A DNA stretch of 22,296 nucleotides from assembly GCA_020632665.1 (NCBI GenBank), contig JACKFC010000055.1, positions 1 through 22,296 on the forward strand, given 5' to 3'. This document shows positions 1 to 9,300 of the stretch, in pieces (the first letter of the stretch is position 1; each line of letters begins with the position of its first letter). Origin of the DNA: Deltaproteobacteria bacterium. Lineage in GTDB: Bacteria; Myxococcota_A; UBA9042. The notes beneath the pieces are model-generated. The model saw only the letters and a program-made list of their open reading frames with translations. It did not search any database and was not told the origin of the DNA. The position numbers were made by a program, and so were the translations under genes.

Positions 1-1
1 G

Positions 2-1780
2 ACGAACAAGAAGGTCTGCTTCGGCGAGGACTCCAAGCACTGCGACAAGGCGTTCTTCGTGCCGCACCCCTTCACCGTCGACACGCCCGACTGCAAGAAG
101 CCGACCGTCTACGACTGCAAATGGGAGTGCAACTCGCAGTACCGGTCGCTGCAGTGGACCGTGCTCGCCCCCGAGACGTGCCGCGACATCCAACGCTACA
201 CCTTGTCGAAGTGGCCGGGCACCGACAGCCTTGCCTACTGGTACGTCACCGGCAAGGACACGAATGTCGCGAAGGCGTCCTACTACAGCAATTCTCTGAC
301 CTTGCAGGACCTCAAGAACATCGTCCTGCGCGACCAGGCGACGTACAACAACAACGTCGACCGCGCCAAACTGACCGCCGCTGGCGTCGGTCGCGCACTG
401 CTGGCGTATGCGCAGGCGAGCGGCAATCAAACGGAGCGCAACAAGCTGATCGCGCAATACGGCAACTTCGGTAGCCTGAGCACGTGCCACCACAACTCGG
501 CCTATACCGGCGTGCACAACCGCCAGGCTTGCGAGCCGAACCTGCAGCCGATCGGCTCGGCGTGCCCGCCTCCGGGCGAGGCCGACAACCTGAAGCACGA
601 CTTCTGCGTCACCAACTATTGCGCGCGCGACACGAAGAAGTGCGAGTTCGGTGAGCACCCGCTGCTCGAGCCCCGGCCCAACGCCGGCAACCAGGATCGC
701 CAGGGCAAGCGCGACGTGAAGTTCGGCTTGGTTCGCCTCATCGACACCACGATCGAAACGCAGGAGACCGACAAGAACGTGCTGAACAAGGCGGAGAAGT
801 GGCGCTACGTCGCGGACCTGACCAACGCGTATTGCATGCGCATGTTCGGCGCCTGGGTGCCGCCCTTCCCGTTGATGATGAGCATCTTCCACCTGGACCG
901 CACCAAGGGCGAGGGCTGCTCCGAGTACCAGTTCAAGGCCTATATCGCGAACAAGGCGTTGAGCCACGGCCAGCCCAAGCCGCTGCTCGGCTCGTGCACC
1001 GGTCTGCAAATCAACAACGGCACCATTTGCAGCCAGGCTGCGTGCGAACCGGGTCCGCTGATCACCGGCAACCTGAGCGAACTGGCGGACAGCATCCTCG
1101 GCAGCTTCACCTCGACGGTCGGCGGCGCCGCCCCCGGCTGTCTGCCGCTCGAAGGGACGCCGGTCGGCGAGCTGATCGACAAACTGACCATCCTGAAGAC
1201 CCAGACCGTCGGCCCGATCCCGCTGGCCGTGCAGTTCGGCCCGACCCTGGACATCTGCATCGATCCATTGGTGGACATGGGCTCGACCGGCATCCCGAAG
1301 CTCACGGTGCGTCCGTCGATCGGGCTCGGCATCGACGCTCGCGGCGGCATCGGCGTCGCAGAGGGCAAGGGCAAGAGCAAGGCGATCAAGTTCTGGGCCG
1401 GTGTACAGCTCCTGCTCGACATCGTGAAGCTCGGCTTCCCGGTCGGTTGGGGCGTCGACATCGACGACGTGGCTGCTCCCGGCTACCCGCCGTTCATCTG
1501 GAAGCTGAAGATCTCGCAGAAGATCGGCATCGACCTCGAGATGTTCAGCGGTAGCTTCGGCATCTTCGCCGAGGTCGCGCTCGGACCGTTCACGATCGGA
1601 TTCTCGGTCAAACTCTTCGCCTGGACGGGGCTGCTCTTCGAGTGGGATCTCTCCGAGACCCCGATCTGGGACACCAAGCTCGACTTCGCCAAACCCAAGG
1701 TCATCGGCACCTCTTCAACTCCCAACCACGACCACAGCGGGTGGTTCTCGGGGCAGACATGCAACGGTCTCTGCAAGTAG
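2..1780 (+). CDS. Large secreted Cys-containing protein with beta-rich C-terminal domain (5' end outside window)
   Basis: The reading frame is open from base 2 and gives coding-like protein before the first possible start (GTG at 59), so the gene begins left of the window. About 592 residues are visible. The first two thirds are rich in spaced cysteines (for example a C-x4-C-x3-C run near the middle ending in KKCEFG), suggesting a disulfide-bonded exported protein. The last about 190 residues have few cysteines and are built of alternating hydrophobic/polar stretches rich in Gly, Ile, Val, Phe and Trp, such as FGIFAEVALGPFTIGF, which look like amphipathic beta strands of a barrel or sheet. 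I recognise no family. The stop overlaps the next gene by 22 bases, so co-translation with the lipid-transfer-like protein downstream is likely. Function is unknown; a lipid-contacting or outer-membrane beta domain is a guess from strand pattern and neighbourhood only. Confidence 0.85.
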   Translation, partial: TNKKVCFGEDSKHCDKAFFVPHPFTVDTPDCKKPTVYDCKWECNSQYRSLQWTVLAPETCRDIQRYTLSKWPGTDSLAYWYVTGKDTNVAKASYYSNSLTLQDLKNIVLRDQATYNNNVDRAKLTAAGVGRALLAYAQASGNQTERNKLIAQYGNFGSLSTCHHNSAYTGVHNRQACEPNLQPIGSACPPPGEADNLKHDFCVTNYCARDTKKCEFGEHPLLEPRPNAGNQDRQGKRDVKFGLVRLIDTTIETQETDKNVLNKAEKWRYVADLTNAYCMRMFGAWVPPFPLMMSIFHLDRTKGEGCSEYQFKAYIANKALSHGQPKPLLGSCTGLQINNGTICSQAACEPGPLITGNLSELADSILGSFTSTVGGAAPGCLPLEGTPVGELIDKLTILKTQTVGPIPLAVQFGPTLDICIDPLVDMGSTGIPKLTVRPSIGLGIDARGGIGVAEGKGKSKAIKFWAGVQLLLDIVKLGFPVGWGVDIDDVAAPGYPPFIWKLKISQKIGIDLEMFSGSFGIFAEVALGPFTIGFSVKLFAWTGLLFEWDLSETPIWDTKLDFAKPKVIGTSSTPNHDHSGWFSGQTCNGLCK

Positions 1781-4020
1781 AAGCGCGCAGCCGCACGCGG
1801 CGGCGCTGGTGGGTGGCTGCCGCCGGGGCCGGCCTCGCCGGACTCGGTGCGGTCGCCGCGCTTTGGCCCAACGACCCATCGGCTTCGGCACGGATCGAGG
1901 CCGAGACGGCGGTCGCGGAGCGCGCCGCGCGCTCCGACTTCGCGCGAGCGGTCGCGAAGGTCCACGGCGGCCTCGCCGGTACCCGGCTGATGGCTGGTCG
2001 GCACGGCTTGGTCTATCGCATGAGCATGGAGGCGCCGGATCCATCGGGCCGGATGTCTGCGGCCGAGCTTCGGCTGGAGGGTGAACTCAGCTTGGCTGGA
2101 GCTCGCGAGGATGGCTGGCGCGTTGGTCGGCTCAACGTCGGCAAGCTCGACGCCGACCCGCGGATGCACGCGCTCCTGGGTGTCGAGCAACAGGCGCCGG
2201 CGGCGGAGTTCGGCGAGGTCTTCGCCCTCAAGGTCGACGAAGATGGCGCCATCAGCGAGCTTCGCCACGACCCAACCGCGAGCGTCGGCACCCGCAACCT
2301 GGTCTCGGGCCTGATGCACGCGGTGCAGATCGTGCAGACGCCCGACGACGTCGGCCAGGCCGCCTGGAGCCTGCGTGAGCCCGACACCGACGGTGAGGTC
2401 GAGGCCAGCTATGCATTGAGCGAAGGGAAGATCACCAAGCGTTGGGAGCGCTCCTCGCTGGGCGGCGCAGGCGCGGCGCATGAAGGCAACGGCGACATCC
2501 AGCTCTCCGCCAAGGGCACCGCCACGTTGCTGCTGCAGGGCGAGGGCGCCGCGATGCAGGTGAGCTCCGCGGAGCATGCGCTCGACGTCGAGGCGGACCT
2601 CGGCATGGGCGGAGCCGAGCTGCGCTACCGCGGCGAGGTCCGCGCCTCGCTGAACCGGCTGGGCGACGTCTCGGCCCTGTGGGCGCTGACGGTCGACGTC
2701 AACGGCATGGAGAAGGGGCTCGGCGCGACCAAGTTGCGTGCGCCGCGGCCGCGGATCGAGGTCGCCGAGGGCGCGACGGTCTATGGCTTGGCGATGGCCG
2801 CCAGCGCCGCGGGCAAAGACAAGGGTCAGCTGCGTCGGCAGATCCGTCAGCAGCTCTCGGTCCTCATCGCCCGCGATCCGGCCCACGCCAAGGAGACGGC
2901 AGAGATGCTCCGTCGCGGCGGCGCGGACGTCGATCGACGCACCTTGATCGAGGCGCTCGCGGCGTCCGATAGCCCCGCGGCCAAAGCCGAGATGGCTTCG
3001 ATCATCGACGACGACAGCCTCGACGGGGACCTGCGCGCCGATGTGGCGACCGGCACCACCTTCATGCCGCGCCCGGGCAGCAAGCTGCTCGCCAGCCTCG
3101 AGACGCAGTCGCAGCACGCGGGAGCGAGCCGCATCGCGACCTCGGCGCTCTGGGCACTCGCGGCCCAGGCCGATCTGCAGCAGAAATACGACGCCGCGCT
3201 CGCCGAACGGCTGCAGGCCGACGTGCTGAAGCGCTCCGAGGCGGTGCTCGGCGCGACGGGTGAGAAGCTCCTCGCCGAGCACGCCGCGAAGATGGGCGAG
3301 GCGCCGCCGGTGGCCGACAAGGTCGATCCGGACACGCTGCCGGACGACCCACCCGCCGCCGCAGACCCGCTGGCCGCCCGTCCGGGCGTCGAGGCGACGT
3401 CGCAGCAGGCCCAGGCCTTCCTCGACGCGCTCGGCAACCTCGGCTCGCCCAAGGCCTTCAAGCTGATCCGACCATGGACCTACCACCCCAATCACCAGGT
3501 GCGGATGACCGCGGCGATGGCGTTGCGCTCGGTGCAGACCAGCGAGGCAAGGACGTTGATCATCGACATCATGGCACGTGATTCGGATGGCTGGGTGCGT
3601 CGCGCCGCGGTGATGGCCGCGGCCTACCACCCGCCGGCGGTGATGGCGGACCCGGTGAAGCGGGCGCTGAAGGAAGACGCCCACGCCAACGTCCGCCTCG
3701 CCGCTGCCTACAATTTGGCGTTCTGGTCCTATCAGAACCCGAAGATGATCACCTATGTGCGCGAAGCGGCCGAGCGCGAGCCGAAGCCCTTCGTGGCGCG
3801 GGCGATGCGGGATCTGGAGCCGATGCTCTTCCGCGACACCGAGGGCGGTGCGGTGACGATGGAGCCGATGCTGCACGGCGGCAAGCATATCCCGTCGGTC
3901 CCCGAGGGCGTCATCGAGGTCGCGCGCCAGGCCGAGAAGACCGCAGCGACGCCCGAAGGGGCATTGGTCGGCAAGCCGGTCCACAACAACGCCGCCGGCG
4001 CGGCTGAGGAAGCTCCATGA
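1759..4020 (+). CDS. Vitellogenin/MTP-like (large lipid transfer protein N-module-like) HEAT-repeat protein
   Basis: The protein has 753 residues from ATG 1759. This start is chosen over 1642 because it opens with a basic stretch and a hydrophobic segment (residues about 15-37, RRRWWVAAAG...), a signal peptide or anchor without lipobox. Landmarks follow the order of the metazoan LPD_N/Vitellogenin_N region. Residues 155-170 have an F-x-L-K-V-x-x-D-G-x-I strand; 178-192 have TRNLVSGLMHAVQIV, matching the N-[LK]-x2-[GA]-[IL]-[LM]-x3-Q signature; 201-220 have a W-x-L-x-E-x-D-x-D-G-x-x-x-x-x-Y stretch, matching E-x-D-x-x-G-x-C-x-x-Y without its Cys. Residues 395-400 (TLIEAL) open the helical domain, about 434 has a R-P-x-S-x-x-L motif, and 557-562 is ALGNLG, followed by HEAT-like repeats with VR-x-x-A-x-x-ALR. 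The large lipid-cavity beta sheets of the animal proteins are absent. Family knowledge suggests extracytoplasmic lipid binding or transfer; this is inference. A plain HEAT-repeat protein is the alternative. It overlaps both neighbours. Confidence 0.85.
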   Translation: MQRSLQVEARSRTRRRWWVAAAGAGLAGLGAVAALWPNDPSASARIEAETAVAERAARSDFARAVAKVHGGLAGTRLMAGRHGLVYRMSMEAPDPSGRMSAAELRLEGELSLAGAREDGWRVGRLNVGKLDADPRMHALLGVEQQAPAAEFGEVFALKVDEDGAISELRHDPTASVGTRNLVSGLMHAVQIVQTPDDVGQAAWSLREPDTDGEVEASYALSEGKITKRWERSSLGGAGAAHEGNGDIQLSAKGTATLLLQGEGAAMQVSSAEHALDVEADLGMGGAELRYRGEVRASLNRLGDVSALWALTVDVNGMEKGLGATKLRAPRPRIEVAEGATVYGLAMAASAAGKDKGQLRRQIRQQLSVLIARDPAHAKETAEMLRRGGADVDRRTLIEALAASDSPAAKAEMASIIDDDSLDGDLRADVATGTTFMPRPGSKLLASLETQSQHAGASRIATSALWALAAQADLQQKYDAALAERLQADVLKRSEAVLGATGEKLLAEHAAKMGEAPPVADKVDPDTLPDDPPAAADPLAARPGVEATSQQAQAFLDALGNLGSPKAFKLIRPWTYHPNHQVRMTAAMALRSVQTSEARTLIIDIMARDSDGWVRRAAVMAAAYHPPAVMADPVKRALKEDAHANVRLAAAYNLAFWSYQNPKMITYVREAAEREPKPFVARAMRDLEPMLFRDTEGGAVTMEPMLHGGKHIPSVPEGVIEVARQAEKTAATPEGALVGKPVHNNAAGAAEEAP
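4006..4010 (+). promoter_or_regulatory. Ribosome binding site for the 4017 lipoprotein gene
   Basis: GAGGA followed by AG lies six bases before the ATG at 4017 and inside the end of the preceding gene. It supports this start, which also gives the ATGA stop/start overlap. Confidence 0.6.
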
Positions 4021-6368
4021 TCGCGGAAACTGCGTCGCGCTCGGTCTGGGCCACCTGGTCCCGATTTGCGTTGCTCGCCATCGCCTTGGTCATGGCGTCC
4101 GGCGGCTGCTCTCCCGCAGAGCAAGAATGTGCCGCGGGTACGGTGTTGGTCGGCGGAAAATGCGTCGATCCCGGCGCAGCGCTCTGCGGCGCCGGCACCG
4201 TTTGGGACGAGGCGCAGAAGATCTGCCTCCTCGCCACGGCCGATACCTCTGGTGGCGACACCGCTGGCGGAGATACGGGCGGCGGAGACACCGCCGGCGG
4301 AGATACGGGCGGCACGGACGCCGGCGGCGGTGATGCGACCGGTCTGCCGGATAGCCTCACGCCCGACAATACCTGCACGCCGAACTGCGAGGGTCGCGTC
4401 TGCGGCTCGGACGGCTGCGGCGGCTCCTGCGGTGACTGCCCCAACGGCAAGAACTGCGACGGCCAGGGTCAGTGCAACGACCCGCCTGGCTGCTTTCCGA
4501 GCTGCACCGACAAGGTCTGCGGCGACGACGGCTGCGGCGGCTCCTGCGGAACCTGTGACGATCCGGCCAAGCCGCTGTGCGAGCAGGGCGTCTGCCTCGC
4601 GGGCTGCGTCCCGGACTGCGTCGGCAAACAATGCGGCGGGGATGGTTGCGGCGGCTCCTGCGGCGCTTGCACGGGTGACGCGAGCTGTTCCTCCGTCGGC
4701 CATTGCGTGCCCAAGGCCTGGAACTGCGGCGAGGAGACCTTCGCCGGCCACAACGGCTGCGACTGTGGCTGCGGAGCGGATGATCCCGATTGCGCCGACC
4801 CCAGCCAGGGGCTGCTCGGCTGCGCCGAAGGACAGATCTGCAAGGCCGGCGCCTGCGAGGACAAGGTGCCAAAGGCCTGGACTTGTGCACCGTTCCTCTA
4901 CGATGACGGACTGCTCTGCAACTGCGCGTGCGGTGCGCCCGACCCCGACTGCGCCGATGACGCCAACCTGATCGTCGACTGCACCACCAACGGCTGCAAC
5001 AAGCAGGCGGGCGTCTGCAGCCCGTGCAAGGCGAATTGCGACGGCAAGACCTGCGGCTCGGACGGCTGCTTGGGCACTTGCGGCAGCTGCGACGACGCCG
5101 CGCTGCCCTATTGCGCTGCCGGAACGTGCGTCGAGAAGGCCGCCTGCACGCCGGATTGCAGCAACAAGGAGTGCGGCGACGACGGCTGCGGCGGCTCCTG
5201 CGGCGCCTGCAAGAACCCGGCACATGCCTGCTCGGCGGGCGTCTGCGCGGCGCCGCCGGACAAATCCTGCCTCGGCATCTGTGGCTACCAAGCGATCGGT
5301 GGCTGCTGGTGCGACGCCGGCTGCAAGGATCGCGGCGATTGCTGCTCGGACGTCTTCCACTGCTACTGCAGCCCCAACTGCGAGGGCAAGACCTGCGGTG
5401 ACGACGGCTGCGGCGGCTCCTGCGGCAACTGCACCGACCAGGCGGCGCCGCATTGCGCCGACGGCAAATGCGGCACGACCTGCGTGCCGAGCTGCGACGG
5501 CAAGAATTGCGGTGGCGACGGCTGCGGTGGCTCCTGTGGTAGCTGCGCCGCCGGCAATACCTGCCAGGAGTGGGGCAAGTGCGTGCCGGACGCCTGGCAT
5601 TGCCCAGCCTACCTCTACGGCAGCGGCGGCGTGACGGCGAATTGCGACTGCGGTTGCGGCGTCCCCGATCCCGACTGCAAGGGCAAAGGGCTCACCGTCG
5701 GCTGCCCGAAGGCGAGCCTGTGCGTGCCCGACAAGGCCTATTGCGACGCGAAGTTCTGCGCCAGCCAGAGCGCCTGCAACGCCCCGGCCTGGTGCGTCGG
5801 CGACTACCCGGCGGGCGACGGTTCGCGCAAGGGCGTCTGCACCCTCCCCGATCCGCTCGGCTTCGCGCCCGGCCACCCCTGCAGCACCGATGACGCGTGC
5901 GCGACCGACCTCTGCGTGCACGGCTCCTGCCGCATCCACTGCGTCGTCGACGCGCACTGCCCGGCCGGGCAGGCCTGTGCCGGCACCGAGAAGGTCCATC
6001 CGCTCACCGGTCACGGCCTCGGCGTGATCGGGGTCTGCCATCCGGTGGGCGCGATCGGCAAGTCCTGCGGCAAGCACGCCGAGTGCGCCAAGGACGAGCT
6101 CTGCCTCGCGCTGGTCGAGCCGAAGACGCTGCAGCCCCTCGCGCGCTGTGGCACGCCCTACGGCGGAACGCCCGAGGGCCTCGAATGCGGCGACGGCGGC
6201 CAATGCCAGGTCGGCCTGCTCTGCGCCGGTGGCAAGTGCGCGCGTCCCTGCCACGGCGGGGTGGCCGACTGCGCCGCGAACCAGAAGTGTGAGCCCGCCG
6301 TACTGCACGGCGGCGCCACCTCCAGCCCCGACGACGATGTGAAGGTGCCAGCATGCGTCAGCAAGTAG
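4017..6368 (+). CDS. Cys-rich repeat lipoprotein with DGCGGSCG repeats and a somatomedin-B-like domain
   Basis: The 783-residue protein starts in an ATGA overlap with the gene before. The signal peptide ends at a lipobox-like ASGGC (Cys31), predicting a lipid anchor outside the inner membrane. A Thr/Asp/Gly linker (residues about 78-107) follows. Residues 120-522 hold seven units of the form C-x-P-x-C-x3-x-C-G-x-D-G-C-G-G-S-C-G-x-C. Interleaved are three units with C-[DN]-C-x-C-G-x2-D-P-D-C, each preceded by a Trp-x-Cys. Residues 418-449 show eight cysteines spaced C-x3-C-x7-C-x-C-x3-C-x5-CC-x5-C, the somatomedin B knot seen in vitronectin. The last about 170 residues carry a Dickkopf-like stretch (C-x5-C-x4-C-x4-C) and further Cys pairs. 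No catalytic motif is visible. A cell-surface structural or adhesive role is likely by composition. The end overlaps the next lipoprotein by 16 bases. Confidence 0.92.
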   Translation: MIAETASRSVWATWSRFALLAIALVMASGGCSPAEQECAAGTVLVGGKCVDPGAALCGAGTVWDEAQKICLLATADTSGGDTAGGDTGGGDTAGGDTGGTDAGGGDATGLPDSLTPDNTCTPNCEGRVCGSDGCGGSCGDCPNGKNCDGQGQCNDPPGCFPSCTDKVCGDDGCGGSCGTCDDPAKPLCEQGVCLAGCVPDCVGKQCGGDGCGGSCGACTGDASCSSVGHCVPKAWNCGEETFAGHNGCDCGCGADDPDCADPSQGLLGCAEGQICKAGACEDKVPKAWTCAPFLYDDGLLCNCACGAPDPDCADDANLIVDCTTNGCNKQAGVCSPCKANCDGKTCGSDGCLGTCGSCDDAALPYCAAGTCVEKAACTPDCSNKECGDDGCGGSCGACKNPAHACSAGVCAAPPDKSCLGICGYQAIGGCWCDAGCKDRGDCCSDVFHCYCSPNCEGKTCGDDGCGGSCGNCTDQAAPHCADGKCGTTCVPSCDGKNCGGDGCGGSCGSCAAGNTCQEWGKCVPDAWHCPAYLYGSGGVTANCDCGCGVPDPDCKGKGLTVGCPKASLCVPDKAYCDAKFCASQSACNAPAWCVGDYPAGDGSRKGVCTLPDPLGFAPGHPCSTDDACATDLCVHGSCRIHCVVDAHCPAGQACAGTEKVHPLTGHGLGVIGVCHPVGAIGKSCGKHAECAKDELCLALVEPKTLQPLARCGTPYGGTPEGLECGDGGQCQVGLLCAGGKCARPCHGGVADCAANQKCEPAVLHGGATSSPDDDVKVPACVSK
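4251..4335 (+). repeat. Low-complexity tandem repeat coding a GGDT-type linker
   Basis: Short repeats alternate GGCGACACC- and GGAGATACG-like units and encode repeated G-G-D-T. They form a flexible spacer between the lipidated Cys and the first Cys-rich repeat. The Thr residues could be O-glycosylated (inference). Confidence 0.7.
4374..5582 (+). repeat. Array of seven DGCGG-type Cys-rich protein repeats with interspersed DPDC units
   Basis: Seven coding repeats share a GACGGCTGCGGCGGCTCCTG-like core; unit four is divergent (CLGTCG). Unit order is three DGCGG units, two DPDC units, two DGCGG units, a somatomedin-B-like unit, two DGCGG units and one DPDC unit running to about residue 558. This mixed order suggests growth by unit duplication. 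Confidence 0.75.
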
Positions 6369-9300
6369 CTTCCAGCTCCCTCCTCACCGCCCTTGTCGCG
6401 GTCAGCGTGCTGCTGACGGGCTGTCCCGCTGAGGTCTACGTCGGCGACCCGGGCGACACGATCTGCGGCGCAGGGACGGTCTTCAACGGGACGACCTGTG
6501 TACCAAACTCGAACGATATGGCGGGCGGTGGTGGAACGGACGCCGGGGGAACCGACACAGGGGGCGGCGACACGGCAGGTGGGGACACCGCCGGTGGCGA
6601 CACGGGCGCGACCGACACGGGCGGCGGGGATACCGGAACCACCGATACCGGTGGGACCTGCACCCCGAATTGCGCCGGCAGGAACTGCGGCGACGACGGC
6701 TGCGGCGGCCAATGCGGCACGTGTGCGGCCGGCACCCCCTATTGCCACGAAGGCCAATGCGTCGCCGAGTGCGTGCCGAGTTGCGGCGGCAAGCAATGCG
6801 GCGATGACGGCTGCGGTGGCAAATGTGGCGAGTGCGACGGCGGCGGCAGCTGCAACGCGAAGGGCCTCTGCATCGCTGCGGGGTGGACCTGTGACGCCAA
6901 CGCCTATAGCGGAGACGGCGTATGTGATTGCAAGTGCGGCGTTCCCGACCCGGACTGCCTGCTCGCCGGGCTCGAGGTGAAGAACTGCGCGGCCGGCGAG
7001 CTCTGTCCTGCCGGCGATTGCGTCCCGGGCATGCCGGCCGGCTGGGTGTGCGCACCGGAGCTCTATGCCGACGGCCAGACCTGCGATTGCGCTTGCGGCG
7101 CGCCCGACCCGGACTGCAGCAACAAGAATCTGCCCGTCTTGAACTGCGATTCCTTCCTCTGCAACGTTGACGGCACCTGCGGCAAATGCGTCCCCGATTG
7201 CACCGACAACGAGTGCGGCAGCGACGGCTGCGGCGGGGTCTGCGGGGTGTGCAAGGACGCGGCCAAAGGCGTCTGCCAGAAGAACAAATGCGTCGAAGCC
7301 TGCGTGCCGCAGTGCGAGGACAAGACCTGCGGCGGCGACGGCTGTGGCGGCGTCTGCGGCACGTGCAAGGAAACCGAGACCTGCACCCTGCATCATTGTC
7401 AGGCGCTGCCGCCGGTGCTCTCGTGCAAATCCGAGAACGCCTGTGGAAAGGTCACGACAGGTGGCTGCAGCTGCGAGCCGGATTGCATCGTCGGGCTGTC
7501 GTGTTGCGCCGACAAGGTCTCGGCCTGCGGCTGCACGCCGGTCTGCGCCGGCAAGAACTGCGGCGAAGATGGCTGTGGCGGGAGCTGCGGCAGCTGCGCC
7601 GGTGACGCGGTCTGCAACGCCGCCGGCTATTGCGTGACCGATCCGTGCAAGCCGGACCCGTGCAACGGCAAGGGCGTCTGCTCCGGCGGCACGTGCACGT
7701 GCGTGACGGGCTTCGGCGGCGCCGGTTGCGGCGTCTGCGCGACCGGATATACCGGTTTCCCCGACTGCAAGCCCGACCTCTGCTTCGCGGTCAATTGCGG
7801 CGGCAAGGGCACCTGCGACGGCAAGACCGGCGCCTGCGTCTGCGACAAGGACTTCGTCGGACCCAACTGCACCAGCTGCAGCGACAGCAAGAAGGTCTAC
7901 CCCGATTGCGACAAGCCGCTGCCGCCGTGCTTCGGCAAGACCTGTGGTGGGCAGGGCGTCTGCGACGCGGTCAAGGACGCCTGCGTCTGCGCTGCCGGCT
8001 TCAAGGGCGAGAACTGCGAGGCCTGCGAGGACGTCGGCAAGACCTGGCCGAAGTGTTCGGCATCCCCCGATCAATGCGGCCTCGCCTGCAACAACAAGGG
8101 CAAGTGCATCAGCGAGAACTCCTGCGTCTGCGACCCGGGTTTCACCGGCGACAACTGCGAGTTCTGCATCGACGCCGGCAAGACCTGGCCCGACTGCGGC
8201 AACGCGGCGAGCGGCAACTACGGCCTCGATCCGGCGCTGGGTGGCGTGACCTGCGATTTCTGCGGTGTGCCGCTGGACAAGGCGCCCTTCACGGCCGACC
8301 CGAGCGACCAGACTCCGCCGCAGCTCAAGGTGCTGATCCCGCCGGCGGACGGCGTGATCGCCCCCGGCATGCCGATCATCGCGGTCGTCGACGATATCCT
8401 CGACCCCGCCACGATCACGCCGACCACCTTCCGCATCCACCCCGAGGCCAACGCCCAAGCGGTGATCGGCGGCACCATCGTGCGCCAGGTGACGGTGACC
8501 AACAGCACGGTCCTCGTCTTCTTCCCGAACAACCTGCAGACCGGTGGCAAGTACAAGATCGTCATCGACGGGGTGAAGGACAAGGGCGGCGTTCCGCTCG
8601 ACAAGGTCGACAGCCCCTTCGTCCTCGGCTCCGGTGCGAGCGGCAGCCTCAACGGCAACACCAGCTTCGAGTCGAATATCTCGGGCTGCTTCTTCGCCGG
8701 TGACGTCGCCGTCAACGCGGGCAGCGAGAACATGACGCCGAGCGCCGGCAAGATGCACTTGGCGATGTCGTCGGCCAACGGCCCGATGGTCTCGGACAAC
8801 CAGGCTGGCTCGCTCGCCGGTCAGGCCAGCATCGTCTACTGCGGCCCGCTCGATATCCCTGGCGGCAAGACGCAGATCCGCTTCGACTACAACTTCGCCT
8901 CAGCCGAGTTCGACGAATACGTCGGCGATCAGTTCGACGATATCGCCTTCGCCGCGGTCAGCAACGCCAAGGGCGGCACCGGCGGCGTGGTCACCAGCGT
9001 CAACATCGTCGGCAAGACCGGCACGCTGACCAAGGCCTACGGCCTGCCGGGCGAGGGCGACGACGTCGCGAAGATGTCCGGCTGGAAGAAGGCCACCGTC
9101 AGCGGCATCGACGCCTTCGGCAAGGACCTCTTCCTCACCTTCGCGGTCGCCGACGTCGCCGACACGGCGTTCACCTCGATCCTGACCATCGACAATATCG
9201 AATTCGCCGGCAACGACCCCGTCTGCGGCAACGCCGTCCTCGAGGGCGACGAAGAATGCGACGACAAGAACGCCGCCGACGGTGACGGCTGCACCAAGGA

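Noticed and set aside
1642..1758. Longer start at 1642 for the lipid-transfer-like protein.
   Set aside because: It would overlap the upstream gene by 139 bases and put 39 uncharacteristic residues before an otherwise good signal peptide.
4251..6656. The regularly repeated DNA considered as a CRISPR array.
   Set aside because: Repeats are coding, of uneven length and divergent, stay in frame and have no unique spacers of constant size.
1483..8758. Three very long open frames on the minus strand (1483-3984, 3753-6308, 6158-8758) opposite region A.
   Set aside because: They run antisense to genes with clear signal peptides and domains. Their products are Ala/Arg/Gly/Val-rich with no motif, as expected from GC-rich antisense frames with few stop codons.
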